This document shows, piece after piece, positions 1-5,866 of a stretch of DNA of 13,475 nt. Every line of letters begins with the position of its first letter. Positions within the stretch are counted from its first letter, which is position 1. The notes below the pieces were generated by a model. The model made no database searches and had not been told where the DNA came from. It saw only the letters and a program-made list of their open reading frames with translations. The translations under genes and the position numbers were made by a program. This DNA is from Acidimicrobiaceae bacterium (GTDB taxonomy: Bacteria; Actinomycetota; Acidimicrobiia; Acidimicrobiales; UBA8592), in NCBI GenBank assembly GCA_002715405.1, contig PAZD01000031.1:28597-42071 (forward strand). The letters are read 5' to 3'.

Positions 1-109
1 CTGACTGCAATACTTGAGCTGCCGAACAAGCTAAAAGCGTCACCCATTCTGGATCTAAATCTACATACGCTCGGCCACGAACTCCATCAGTCCCAAATTT
101 AAGAGTCAT
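1..109 (-). CDS. glmM: Phosphoglucosamine mutase, N-terminal fragment (runs off left edge)
   Basis: The first 36 residues are visible, starting MTLKFGTDGVRGRAYVDLDP, which is the recognisable N-terminus of GlmM. GlmM interconverts glucosamine-6-phosphate and glucosamine-1-phosphate in the cytoplasm on the way to UDP-GlcNAc and peptidoglycan. The FGTDGVRG segment (residues 5-12) is the family signature near the start of domain 1; the catalytic serine loop lies outside the window. The ATG at 109 is chosen because it gives exactly the usual GlmM start; its Shine-Dalgarno is weak. It follows rpsI by 104 nt, the order rplM-rpsI-glmM typical of actinobacteria. The gap at 110-213 shows no convincing terminator or promoter, so read-through from rpsI is possible. 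The identity is solid despite the short length. Confidence 0.93.
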   Translation of the reverse strand, partial: MTLKFGTDGVRGRAYVDLDPEWVTLLACSAAQVLQS

Positions 110-213
110 GTTATACCGGAAGATCTAATATCAATTACCATGCAGGCCTTTGCTACCTAAAAAATTACCTTAGGGCTTTAACTCATCATAATTCCTCTGG
201 AAGGTCGAGGTAT

Positions 214-606
214 TTAACGCTTAGAGTACTGAGGAGCTTTACGAGCTTTCTTCAAGCCGTATTTCTTTGACTCTTTCTTTCGAGAGTCACGAGTTAGGAA
301 ACCTGACTTTTTCAATGTCTCGCGGAAATCGTTATCGATGTCAACTAATGCGCGAGCAATCCCCAATCTAAGCGCACCTGCTTGGCCACTAGACCCTCCA
401 CCATGGATTGTTGCATCAATATCGTAAGCTGTTTCAGTCTTAGTGTTCCTCAAAGGCTCTGTGATGATCATTCGGTGAGTATCAGACGGAAAGAATTCTT
501 CAATCGGCCGGCCATTGACTGTAATTTTTCCCGTTCCAATTCGAACCCGTACACGAGCTACAGCTCGTTTTCGCCTTCCGGTTGTTTGCGCAATATGGAC
601 ACTCAT
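214..606 (-). CDS. rpsI: 30S ribosomal protein S9
   Basis: This is a small-subunit head protein whose C-terminal tail reaches the P-site tRNA. The ATG at 606 gives 130 residues, the usual length, and has an AAGGA Shine-Dalgarno four bases upstream. An in-frame ATG at 639 would overlap the end of rplM and has no Shine-Dalgarno, so it is rejected. Visible hallmarks are GRRKRAVARV near the N-terminus, the GGGSSGQAGA loop in the middle, and the basic tail KKARKAPQYSKR ending in the conserved Ser-Lys-Arg. It starts 7 nt after the rplM stop, so the two are a translationally linked pair. All expected elements are present. Confidence 0.97.
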   Translation of the reverse strand: MSVHIAQTTGRRKRAVARVRVRIGTGKITVNGRPIEEFFPSDTHRMIITEPLRNTKTETAYDIDATIHGGGSSGQAGALRLGIARALVDIDNDFRETLKKSGFLTRDSRKKESKKYGLKKARKAPQYSKR

Positions 607-613
607 ATCTTCC

Positions 614-1066
614 TTATACTTCTCTAGACTGTGCGTCATTTAGCTCTAAAGGCTCTGGCTTTTGAGCTCCATGTGGATGTTCGGACCCAGCATAAACTTG
701 TAGTTTTTTAAGTTGTTGACGGCCAAGTCGATTCTTGGGAAGCATCCCTCGAATTGATTGCCGGACGGCATCAGCAGGGTTCTCTTGGAGTAAGTCAGCG
801 TATGATCGGGACTTAATCCCCCCTGGGAAACCCGAATGACGATAGACGATCTTTTTATTTGCTTTATCGCTACTCAAGACGACTTTTTCAGCATTAATAA
901 TGATGACATGATCTCCTACATCAAGATGCGGAGTATAAGTTGGCTTATGTTTTCCGCGGAGAATTTTAGCTATTTCTGAAGCCATACGACCAAGAATAAG
1001 ACCTTCGGCATCTACGAGATGCCAAGATCTTTCAATATCTGATTTTTTGGGAGTAAATGTGGTCAT
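614..1066 (-). CDS. rplM: 50S ribosomal protein L13
   Basis: L13 is an early-assembly large-subunit protein that binds 23S rRNA. The start at 1066 gives 150 residues beginning MTTFTPKKSDIERSWHLVDA, matching the family start, with DAEGLILGRMAS, LRGKHKPTYTPHLDVGDHV and IRGMLPKNRLGR following in order. The frame is open upstream to a TTG at 1111 that would add 15 residues and has an AAAGGTG sequence before it. That start would lie only a few bases after the predicted transcription start, and the extra residues do not resemble L13, so the shorter form is preferred. The Shine-Dalgarno of the chosen start (GGAAAG) is modest. It is the first gene of the L13-S9 pair and lies 120 nt after truA. Confidence 0.95.
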   Translation of the reverse strand: MTTFTPKKSDIERSWHLVDAEGLILGRMASEIAKILRGKHKPTYTPHLDVGDHVIIINAEKVVLSSDKANKKIVYRHSGFPGGIKSRSYADLLQENPADAVRQSIRGMLPKNRLGRQQLKKLQVYAGSEHPHGAQKPEPLELNDAQSREV

Positions 1067-1125
1067 AACTTTCCGAATGAATCTTCTAACTTGAGCCAAG
1101 CTTTTAATCAACTTGGCACCTTTCT

Positions 1126-1154
1126 ACGATACGGTTATTGGCTTCATGAGACAA
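1126..1154 (-). promoter_or_regulatory. Candidate sigma-70-type promoter for rplM-rpsI
   Basis: On the minus strand a -35-like TTGTCT (1154-1149) and a -10-like TATCGT (1131-1126) are separated by exactly 17 nt. They fall in the truA-rplM gap, and the predicted transcription start near 1119 leaves a leader of about 50 nt before the rplM ATG at 1066. An 8-bp palindrome CGCTAGCG lies just upstream at 1156-1163. The motif match is partial (4 of 6 in the -10 box), so this is a prediction from spacing and position only. Confidence 0.4.
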
Positions 1155-1186
1155 CCGCTAGCGCCTTATGAGGTGATTTTTCTTTT

Positions 1187-1990
1187 TCACTGATAATCGA
1201 CTTTCCATAAGGTCAACCCATGGGGAGGAGCTACTTGCCCTGCAAGGTTTCTGTCGCGCGCATCGAGGATATCAATAATCGAAGATTGCTCAATCTTTCC
1301 GGTACCGATATCAATCAAAGTTCCAGTAATCGAACGAACCATTTGATGGCAAAACGCATTAGCTGTTATCCAGAGCTCAAGGATATTCTCATCCACAACC
1401 TCCCAATTCAATGCGGTAACTTCCCTAGTAAGGGAGGCTAATATTTGCTTCCCATCGATATTGATAGACCGCTTACGACAGAATGAACTAAAGTCATGTT
1501 CTCCAATAAGAAATTGGCCAGCATGATTCATTCTTTCAATGGATGCAGGGTTTCTAACATGCCAAGAATATCGAGCTAGAAAAGGATCAGGTTGTTCTTG
1601 ATTAAGGACCCGATATCGATACGTTCGACCTAATGCTGAAAATCTAGCGCTGAAATCATCTGAGGCTTCCTCAATGGAAGAGATTGCGACATAAGGTGCG
1701 CAAAGTTTGTTTAATGATCTCTGAATTGTGACAGGATCAAAAGGTTTTGAGTCGAAGGAAACTATCTGAGCTTTTGCATGAACTCCTGCGTCAGTTCGGC
1801 CTGCGCAGGTAAGCACTGGCGTGCTTCCTAGCACCTTGGTTATGGACTCAGTTAGGAGACCTTCAATAGTTTTAACATCAGGATTTATCGCAAACCCATG
1901 AAAGGTTGTTCCATCGTAAGCAACTTGTAGTCGATATCTTATTTCGCCTTTCGATGGCGGGCTGATTGAGAAAGTGCTTTTTCGTTTCAT
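1187..1990 (-). CDS. truA: tRNA pseudouridine(38-40) synthase TruA
   Basis: TruA isomerises uridines 38-40 in the anticodon stem-loop of tRNAs to pseudouridine. The 267-residue product has the family order: YDGTTFHGF near residue 25, the catalytic motif CAGRTDAGVHA with the nucleophilic aspartate at residue 67, the GRTYRYRV strand near 121-128, EHDFSSFC, and the C-terminal HQMVRSITGTLIDIGTGK motif. About 17 polar residues precede the conserved core, which is slightly longer than usual. It follows rplQ by 24 nt, the standard actinobacterial order, and is probably co-transcribed with the alpha cluster. The ribosome-binding region is covered by a perfect hairpin (1993-2010), which may reduce its translation relative to the ribosomal proteins. 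Confidence 0.96.
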   Translation of the reverse strand: MKRKSTFSISPPSKGEIRYRLQVAYDGTTFHGFAINPDVKTIEGLLTESITKVLGSTPVLTCAGRTDAGVHAKAQIVSFDSKPFDPVTIQRSLNKLCAPYVAISSIEEASDDFSARFSALGRTYRYRVLNQEQPDPFLARYSWHVRNPASIERMNHAGQFLIGEHDFSSFCRKRSINIDGKQILASLTREVTALNWEVVDENILELWITANAFCHQMVRSITGTLIDIGTGKIEQSSIIDILDARDRNLAGQVAPPHGLTLWKVDYQ

Positions 1991-1992
1991 TG

Positions 1993-2010
1993 ACCCAGTA
2001 TTATCTGGGT
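1993..2010 (-). promoter_or_regulatory. Hairpin over the truA ribosome-binding site
   Basis: In the rplQ-truA gap the minus strand reads ACCCAG-ATAATA-CTGGGT, a perfect 6-bp stem with a 6-nt loop, ending 2 nt before the truA ATG. The only Shine-Dalgarno-like bases (GGGT) sit inside the 3' arm. No U-tract follows, so it is not an intrinsic terminator. It could sequester the initiation site and make truA depend on ribosomes arriving from rplQ, or lower its yield. The structure is seen; the role is inferred. Confidence 0.5.
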
Positions 2011-2014
2011 GTCT

Positions 2015-2368
2015 CTAGACTAGCTCGATGCGGGCCATAGGTGCATTGTCACCGTAACGCGGCCCTACTTTGAGAATCCTTGTATACCCACCAGAGCGAT
2101 CAGCATAACGAGGACCTACGTCTTCCATCAATTTGTCAGCTATTTCCTGATCTCGTAGAAAGGCGATTATCTGCCTGTGGTTATGAAGGCCACCTTTTTT
2201 CGCTTTGGTAATCATTTTTTCCGCGATGGGACGCATAGCTTTCGCTTTTGCTTCGGTAGTTACAATTGCTTCAGCAGCAATAAGCGAGGCAACTAGATTA
2301 CCCATCATTGCTTTTTGATGGGCTGAACTGCCTCCGAATCTACGACCTTTTTTTGGTTTTCCAACCAT
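2015..2368 (-). CDS. rplQ: 50S ribosomal protein L17
   Basis: L17 binds 23S rRNA near the exit region of the large subunit. The 117-residue protein has the family pattern: a basic start with RRFGGSSAHQKAMMGNLVASL, the helix TTEAKAKAMRPIAEKMITKAK, then the C-terminal RSGGYTRILKVGPRYGDNAPMARIELV. The length equals the compact form; it lacks the long acidic C-terminal extension that many actinobacterial L17 proteins carry. It begins 8 nt after the rpoA stop with a TAGG/AGGA-type Shine-Dalgarno and is the usual last gene of the alpha cluster. Confidence 0.97.
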   Translation of the reverse strand: MVGKPKKGRRFGGSSAHQKAMMGNLVASLIAAEAIVTTEAKAKAMRPIAEKMITKAKKGGLHNHRQIIAFLRDQEIADKLMEDVGPRYADRSGGYTRILKVGPRYGDNAPMARIELV

Positions 2369-2376
2369 TGTTTTTC

Positions 2377-3315
2377 CTAATCCTTGAGTGCGAGTTGATG
2401 ACCTCGCTCATCAAGTTTTTCGATAATTTCATCAAGAGACTTCTGCCCAAAGTTCGTGATGGACAAAAGATCAGCTTCTGATTTCAGGATAAGTTCACCA
2501 ATGGTATGGATTTGAGCTCTTTTCAGACAATTATTGGGGCGTTCAGACAGTTCAAGGTCCTCTATGCCTAATTCCAAATCAGGTGATCCAGCTGTTCCGG
2601 TAACTACCTCGGTTAATTCAAGGCTTTGTGGTTCTTCACTCATTTCTTCCACTAGCTGAATTAGATTTCGAAGAGTTCCTCCCGCTGATGCCAGCGCCTC
2701 TCGTGGAGACATAGAACCATCGGTTTCTATCTCTAGAGTTAAACGATCAAAGTCATTAGATTGCTCCACTCGAGTAGGTTCCACTTCAAAACTCACTCTT
2801 CGAACAGGTGAAAAGATAGAGTCAACAGGTATTTGGCCTACGGTAGTAGAAACCTTGTTCCCTTCAGCAGATATATACCCTCGACCTTTTTCAATAGTTA
2901 TTTCCATCTCGAGTCGCCCCTTTTGGCTTAGGGTTGCGATTACAAGATCTGGATTTAGGACTTCTACATCTGCACTTTGACTGAACTGGCCAGCAGTCGC
3001 TTCTCCTGGCCCTTGCGACTCCAATCGGATTACAACTGGTTCTTCATCATCTAACCGGACAACAACATCTTTAAGATTTAACAAGATGTCTGTGACGTCT
3101 TCATAAACACCTTCAATTACATCAAATTCATGTATTGCATTGTCAAAGTTGACTTGGGTTATAGCAGCACCCGGAATCGAAGAGAGCAATGTACGCCTGA
3201 GCGAGTTTCCGAGTGTATGCCCGAATCCTGGCTCCAGTGGAGAAATCGAGAACTTCTGTGTGTTCTCTTCTTCTTCGTTAATGGACTCTATTTTTGGTCT
3301 TTGAATCACAAGCAT
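2377..3315 (-). CDS. rpoA: DNA-directed RNA polymerase subunit alpha
   Basis: The alpha subunit dimerises to nucleate RNA polymerase assembly, and its C-terminal domain contacts UP elements and activators. The 312-residue product shows the N-terminal assembly domain, with the signature LEPGFGHTLGNSLRRTLLSS near residues 28-47, an acidic linker around 230-245, and the C-terminal domain with ELSERPNNCLKRAQIHTIGEL and NFGQKSLDEI helix-hairpin elements. The start is placed at the ATG at 3315 because an AGAGGTGA Shine-Dalgarno lies 8 nt upstream. A GTG at 3324 overlaps that site and would add MII only. It follows rpsD by 48 nt. The sequence is complete and ordinary. Confidence 0.97.
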   Translation of the reverse strand: MLVIQRPKIESINEEEENTQKFSISPLEPGFGHTLGNSLRRTLLSSIPGAAITQVNFDNAIHEFDVIEGVYEDVTDILLNLKDVVVRLDDEEPVVIRLESQGPGEATAGQFSQSADVEVLNPDLVIATLSQKGRLEMEITIEKGRGYISAEGNKVSTTVGQIPVDSIFSPVRRVSFEVEPTRVEQSNDFDRLTLEIETDGSMSPREALASAGGTLRNLIQLVEEMSEEPQSLELTEVVTGTAGSPDLELGIEDLELSERPNNCLKRAQIHTIGELILKSEADLLSITNFGQKSLDEIIEKLDERGHQLALKD

Positions 3316-3363
3316 GATTATCACCTCTGGGACTTCGTATTTTTTTGTTAAGTTATATTTGAG

Positions 3364-3981
3364 TTACTTGCTGTAAAGCTCAACGATGAGCTGTTCACGT
3401 ATTGGGACATCTATTTGTTCTCGGAGTGGAAGTTCTCGAACACGAGCTCCGAAACCATCTTCAATCATATCCAGCCACGCGGGTGGATTTCGATCCAGAA
3501 CATCCTTATTCCACTGAATTAGGATCATTTCACGTGACTTATCTTTCAAAGTTACTTGATCATCTTTACGTAACCGGTAACTCGGGATATCGACTCTTTG
3601 GCCGTTTACACATAAGTGTCCGTGATTTACAAACTGTCTAGCTTGAGGGCGTGTTGAGGCCCACCCAGTGCGATATACAAAATTATCGAGTCGAAGCTCA
3701 AGATAACGCAGCATGTTATCTCCGGTAACTCCTTCGCGACGGCTAGCCTCTTTAAAAATATTACGGAACTGGCGTTCGGTTAACCCATAGGTAAAGCGGG
3801 CTTTTTGTTTTTCCTGAAGTTGTAGCAGATACTCAGAAGAATTACCTCTTCGTCGGGTCCGTCCATGCTCACCTGGAGGGTAAGGTCGCTTTTCAAGTGC
3901 GGCAGTTTCCCCTTTTGTTCCCCAAACGTTCATACCTAAACGTCGAGAAACACGAGCTTTAGGACCGGTATAACGAGACAT
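3364..3981 (-). CDS. rpsD: 30S ribosomal protein S4
   Basis: S4 is a primary 16S rRNA binder that nucleates small-subunit assembly; in several bacteria it also represses its own operon. The 205-residue protein starts MSRYTGPKARVSRRLG, contains KRPYPPGEHG, YGLTERQFRNIF, and the S4 RNA-binding domain around 95-155 (RLDNFVYRTGWASTRPQARQ, then HLCVNGQRVDIPSYRL). It has no cysteines near the N-terminus, so it is the zinc-free form. It starts one base after the rpsK stop (TGACATG), suggesting tight coupling. Confidence 0.97.
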   Translation of the reverse strand: MSRYTGPKARVSRRLGMNVWGTKGETAALEKRPYPPGEHGRTRRRGNSSEYLLQLQEKQKARFTYGLTERQFRNIFKEASRREGVTGDNMLRYLELRLDNFVYRTGWASTRPQARQFVNHGHLCVNGQRVDIPSYRLRKDDQVTLKDKSREMILIQWNKDVLDRNPPAWLDMIEDGFGARVRELPLREQIDVPIREQLIVELYSK

Positions 3982-3982
3982 G

Positions 3983-4381
3983 TCACACTCTCCGACGTTT
4001 TACTAGGCGACATCCATTATGCGGAATAGGAGTAACGTCCTTTATTCCTGTTACTTCAATGCCTGCTGATTGAAGTGAACGAATCGCGGTTTCTCTTCCA
4101 GAACCTGGACCCTTTACTTGCACATCAACCTTCCTGATCCCATGCTCCATCGCTTTTCGAGCGCACTGCTCTGCAGCAAGTTGGGCGGCGAAAGGAGTGC
4201 TTTTTCTTGATCCTTTAAATCCAACGTTCCCAGCCGATGACCAAGCAAGAATATTTCCCTGCTGATCACTGATGGAAACAATAGTGTTGTTAAATGAACT
4301 TTTGATATGAGCAACTCCGTGAACGATATTCTTTCGATCACGTTTTCTAGATCTACGAGCGCCGGTATTCGGTTCAGCCAT
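3983..4381 (-). CDS. rpsK: 30S ribosomal protein S11
   Basis: S11 lies on the small-subunit platform next to the mRNA exit path. The 132-residue protein shows the typical SFNNTIVSISDQQGN, WSSAGNVGFKGSRKSTPFAAQ, the helix with AMEHGIRKVDV, the KGPGSGRETAIRSLQ loop and DVTPIPHNGCR. The extreme C-terminus reads GCRLVKRRRV, while the family almost always has two prolines (GCRPPKRRRV) there. The reading frame continues normally to the stop, so this is a substitution rather than a frameshift. It starts 2 nt after rpsM and ends 1 nt before rpsD. Confidence 0.96.
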   Translation of the reverse strand: MAEPNTGARRSRKRDRKNIVHGVAHIKSSFNNTIVSISDQQGNILAWSSAGNVGFKGSRKSTPFAAQLAAEQCARKAMEHGIRKVDVQVKGPGSGRETAIRSLQSAGIEVTGIKDVTPIPHNGCRLVKRRRV

Positions 4382-4383
4382 AA

Positions 4384-4761
4384 CTACTTCAATACCTTTT
4401 TCTTTCCTGCAACTGTCTTTTTAGGACCCTTACGAGTTCGTGCATTGGTATGTGTGCGCTGTCCTCTGACAGGTAGCCCTCGTCTATGGCGAAGCCCCTG
4501 ATAACAGCCAATCTCCATCTTCCTCTTGATATCTTGAGAAACCTCTCGACGAAGATCTCCTTCAACGTGCATTTCACCTTCAACGTAGCTTCGAAGTTTT
4601 GCTACTTCTTCATCAGTTAGATTTTTAACTCGAGTCTCTTCATTAATTCCAGTAGCCTCACAAACTTGTGATGCAAGAGTCCTGCCTATCCCGTAGATAT
4701 AGGTTAAAGAGATTACCGCGCGTTTCTCACGAGGTATATCAACACCAGCAATACGTGCCAT
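4384..4761 (-). CDS. rpsM: 30S ribosomal protein S13
   Basis: S13 sits at the top of the small-subunit head, forms an intersubunit bridge and contacts the P-site tRNA with its C-terminal tail. The 125-residue product begins MARIAGVDIPREKRAVISLT, has the helix-hairpin-helix YIYGIGRTLA, then LRHRRGLPVRGQRTHTNART and a lysine-rich tail. Length and features are normal. It begins 3 nt after the rpmJ stop, with GGGG and AGAGG runs at the end of rpmJ serving as its Shine-Dalgarno. Confidence 0.97.
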   Translation of the reverse strand: MARIAGVDIPREKRAVISLTYIYGIGRTLASQVCEATGINEETRVKNLTDEEVAKLRSYVEGEMHVEGDLRREVSQDIKRKMEIGCYQGLRHRRGLPVRGQRTHTNARTRKGPKKTVAGKKKVLK

Positions 4762-4764
4762 CCT

Positions 4765-4878
4765 CTACCCCTGCCTCTGTTTATGTCGGGGATTAGAGCA
4801 AATAACACGAACGACACCTTGTCGACGTATTACCCGACATTTGTCACACATTCGCTTCACGCTTGTCCTAACTTTCAT
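4765..4878 (-). CDS. rpmJ: 50S ribosomal protein L36 (zinc form)
   Basis: Direct translation of the short gap between infA and rpsM gives a 37-residue protein that starts MKVRTSVKRMCDKCRVIRRQ and ends NPRHKQRQG. The zinc ribbon ligands are Cys11, Cys14, Cys27 and His32 (CxxC-x12-C-x4-H), so this is the zinc-binding form of L36, the smallest large-subunit protein. The length is exactly that of the family. It has an AGAGG Shine-Dalgarno 7 nt before the ATG, follows infA by 23 nt, and precedes rpsM by 3 nt, its standard place in the alpha cluster. It is easily missed by gene callers because of its size. Confidence 0.96.
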   Translation of the reverse strand: MKVRTSVKRMCDKCRVIRRQGVVRVICSNPRHKQRQG

Positions 4879-4901
4879 ACTTTGCCTCTGTATTTTGACA
4901 C

Positions 4902-5132
4902 TTACTTATATCTGTAGGTGATGCGTCCACGTTCAAGGTCATAGGGAGTTAATTCAACTTGAACCTTGTCTCCGGGAAGGATACGGATGTAGTGCATTCG
5001 CATCTTTCCAGAAATATGGGCTAGCACTTTATGCCCATTTTCGAGTTCTACCCTAAACATCGCATTCGGAAGGGGTTCGACTACCGTCCCCTCCATAACG
5101 ATCGCATCTTCCTTTGATTTTGCCAGTGTCAT
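4902..5132 (-). CDS. infA: Translation initiation factor IF-1
   Basis: IF-1 is a cytoplasmic S1-fold protein that occupies the A site of the small subunit during initiation and assists IF-2 and IF-3. The protein shows the near-invariant GTVVEPLPNAMFRVELENGH, KVLAHISGKMRMHYIRILPGD and the ending DLERGRITYRYK. From the ATG at 5132 it has 76 residues, about three more than usual. The Shine-Dalgarno AAGGAG ends only one base before this ATG, whereas the in-frame CTG at 5126 is 7 nt away and would give the typical start (M)AKSKEDAI. The true start is therefore uncertain by two codons. It is the first gene after the 133-nt gap that holds a candidate promoter. Confidence 0.96.
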   Translation of the reverse strand: MTLAKSKEDAIVMEGTVVEPLPNAMFRVELENGHKVLAHISGKMRMHYIRILPGDKVQVELTPYDLERGRITYRYK

Positions 5133-5133
5133 A

Positions 5134-5139
5134 CTCCTT
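5134..5139 (-). promoter_or_regulatory. Ribosome binding site that decides the infA start
   Basis: The minus strand reads AAAAAAGGAGTATGACACTG. The AAGGAG motif is one base from the ATG (5132) but seven bases from the in-frame CTG (5126). The usual spacing is about 5-9 bases, so the site favours the CTG. Confidence 0.5.
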
Positions 5140-5164
5140 TTTTACTATTTTTCTGGTAATTTGA

Positions 5165-5187
5165 GGCTCGCAAAAGCGCGCGAGGCC
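5165..5187 (-). promoter_or_regulatory. GC-rich hairpin in the infA leader
   Basis: On the minus strand GGCCTCGC and GCGAGCC pair to form a 7-bp stem with one bulged base, around the 8-nt loop GCGCTTTT. It falls just downstream of the predicted start of the infA transcript. No U-tract follows, so it does not look like an intrinsic terminator. It could stabilise the 5' end of the mRNA or serve as a regulatory leader structure; nothing in the sequence decides between these. Confidence 0.45.
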
Positions 5188-5195
5188 GACAGGGA

Positions 5196-5224
5196 ATCCT
5201 ACCGCCGTTAAATCCACTCACCAA
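5196..5224 (-). promoter_or_regulatory. Candidate promoter for the infA-rplQ (alpha) segment
   Basis: The minus strand has a -35-like TTGGTG (5224-5219), a 17-nt spacer and a -10-like TAGGAT (5201-5196), a pattern compatible with actinobacterial housekeeping promoters (TAnnnT in the -10). It sits in the largest gap of the cluster, between adk and infA, with a predicted start near 5189. The -35 box abuts the inverted repeat at 5224-5237. The match is moderate and no transcript data are available. Confidence 0.45.
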
Positions 5225-5237
5225 CCCGAAATCGGGT
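5224..5237. repeat. Inverted repeat next to the candidate infA promoter
   Basis: ACCCGA and TCGGGT form perfect 6-bp arms around a 2-nt centre (plus strand ACCCGAAATCGGGT). The near-zero spacer suits a dimeric DNA-binding protein better than an RNA hairpin. It overlaps the edge of the predicted -35 element by one base, a position where a regulator could block or assist polymerase. No known operator family was recognised. Confidence 0.45.
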
Positions 5238-5265
5238 ATGTCGTAATATTGATGTAACAAGCTAA

Positions 5266-5829
5266 TCATTTCCTTACAATCTGATCTACTACGGATACCA
5301 AACGGTCAAAAACTTCATCTTCCGTTCCATTTCCATCGACGATCTTGAGAATTCCTCTTTGCCCAAACCACTCAAGTAATGGCGCGGTGTCGGTCTCATA
5401 TAATTCAAGCCGCCGAGTAATTGCTTCAGTGGTATCATCGTCTCTACCTCGAGCCAACATGCGGGCCATCACCTCATCGATTGGCACATCAAGGTTTAAT
5501 GCTAATTGCAAACTATCTTCAACGTAACTTGATAAAGCTTCAGCCTGACCTACTGTTCTTGGAAAGCCATCTAGAAGGAACCCGCCTTGCTGCACATCTT
5601 CTTTAAGTAATCGCTGCTTCACTATCCCGTTAATCACTGAATCTGGAACAAGATCTCCTGAGTCCATAATTGATTTTGCTTTCAACCCAAGTTCCGTGCC
5701 ATCGGCAACAGCAGCGCGTAACATATCTCCGGTACTAATATGAATTACCCCGAATAGCTCAGCAATACGGACAGCTTGAGTACCCTTGCCGGAACCTTGC
5801 CGACCTAGAATTACCATCCCTATCGGCAT
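5266..5829 (-). CDS. adk: Adenylate kinase (short-LID form)
   Basis: Adk catalyses ATP + AMP = 2 ADP and keeps the adenylate pool balanced in the cytoplasm. The 187-residue product has the P-loop GRQGSGKGTQ at 9-18, the AMP-binding STGDMLRAAV around 32-41, GFLLDGFPRT at 83-92, and the LID-side arginines in ARGRDDDT and ITRRLELY (about 127-143). The inserted zinc-binding LID of long-form enzymes is absent, which is usual for actinobacterial Adk. A second in-frame ATG at codon 5 exists; the first is used because it fits the common MxxVxLG start. It follows secY by 37 nt. The map gene that often follows adk is missing. Confidence 0.96.
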   Translation of the reverse strand: MPIGMVILGRQGSGKGTQAVRIAELFGVIHISTGDMLRAAVADGTELGLKAKSIMDSGDLVPDSVINGIVKQRLLKEDVQQGGFLLDGFPRTVGQAEALSSYVEDSLQLALNLDVPIDEVMARMLARGRDDDTTEAITRRLELYETDTAPLLEWFGQRGILKIVDGNGTEDEVFDRLVSVVDQIVRK

Positions 5830-5866
5830 TTATAGGCTTTCAAAATAGTTGAAGAGAATACTAGGG

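Noticed and set aside
110..213. Terminator or promoter between rpsI and glmM
   Set aside because: Only weak pairings (CCTAA with TTAGG; CCTC with GAGG) and no properly spaced -35/-10 pair were found.
382..627. Plus-strand open frames opposite the ribosomal protein genes (for example 382-627, 3402-3641, 7569-7865, 11205-11468)
   Set aside because: They lie antisense to clear, conserved genes, resemble no known protein and lack ribosome-binding sites; they are frame shadows.
1067..1111. 15-residue N-terminal extension of L13 from a TTG at 1111 with an AAAGGTG upstream
   Set aside because: The extra residues do not resemble L13, the ATG at 1066 gives the family start and length, and the predicted transcript start leaves no room for the TTG.
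4114..4583. Alternative minus-strand frames inside rpsK and rpsM
   Set aside because: They overlap the conserved S11 and S13 frames and show no family resemblance.
5165..5187. Intrinsic terminator after adk
   Set aside because: A hairpin is present, but no run of T follows it on the transcribed strand, and it lies just downstream of a promoter-like pair.
5803..5805. Loss of the usual proline in the Adk P-loop (GRQGSGKGT)
   Set aside because: The essential Gly, Lys and Thr are intact, and a Gln at this place is, to my knowledge, common in actinobacterial enzymes, so no defect is implied.
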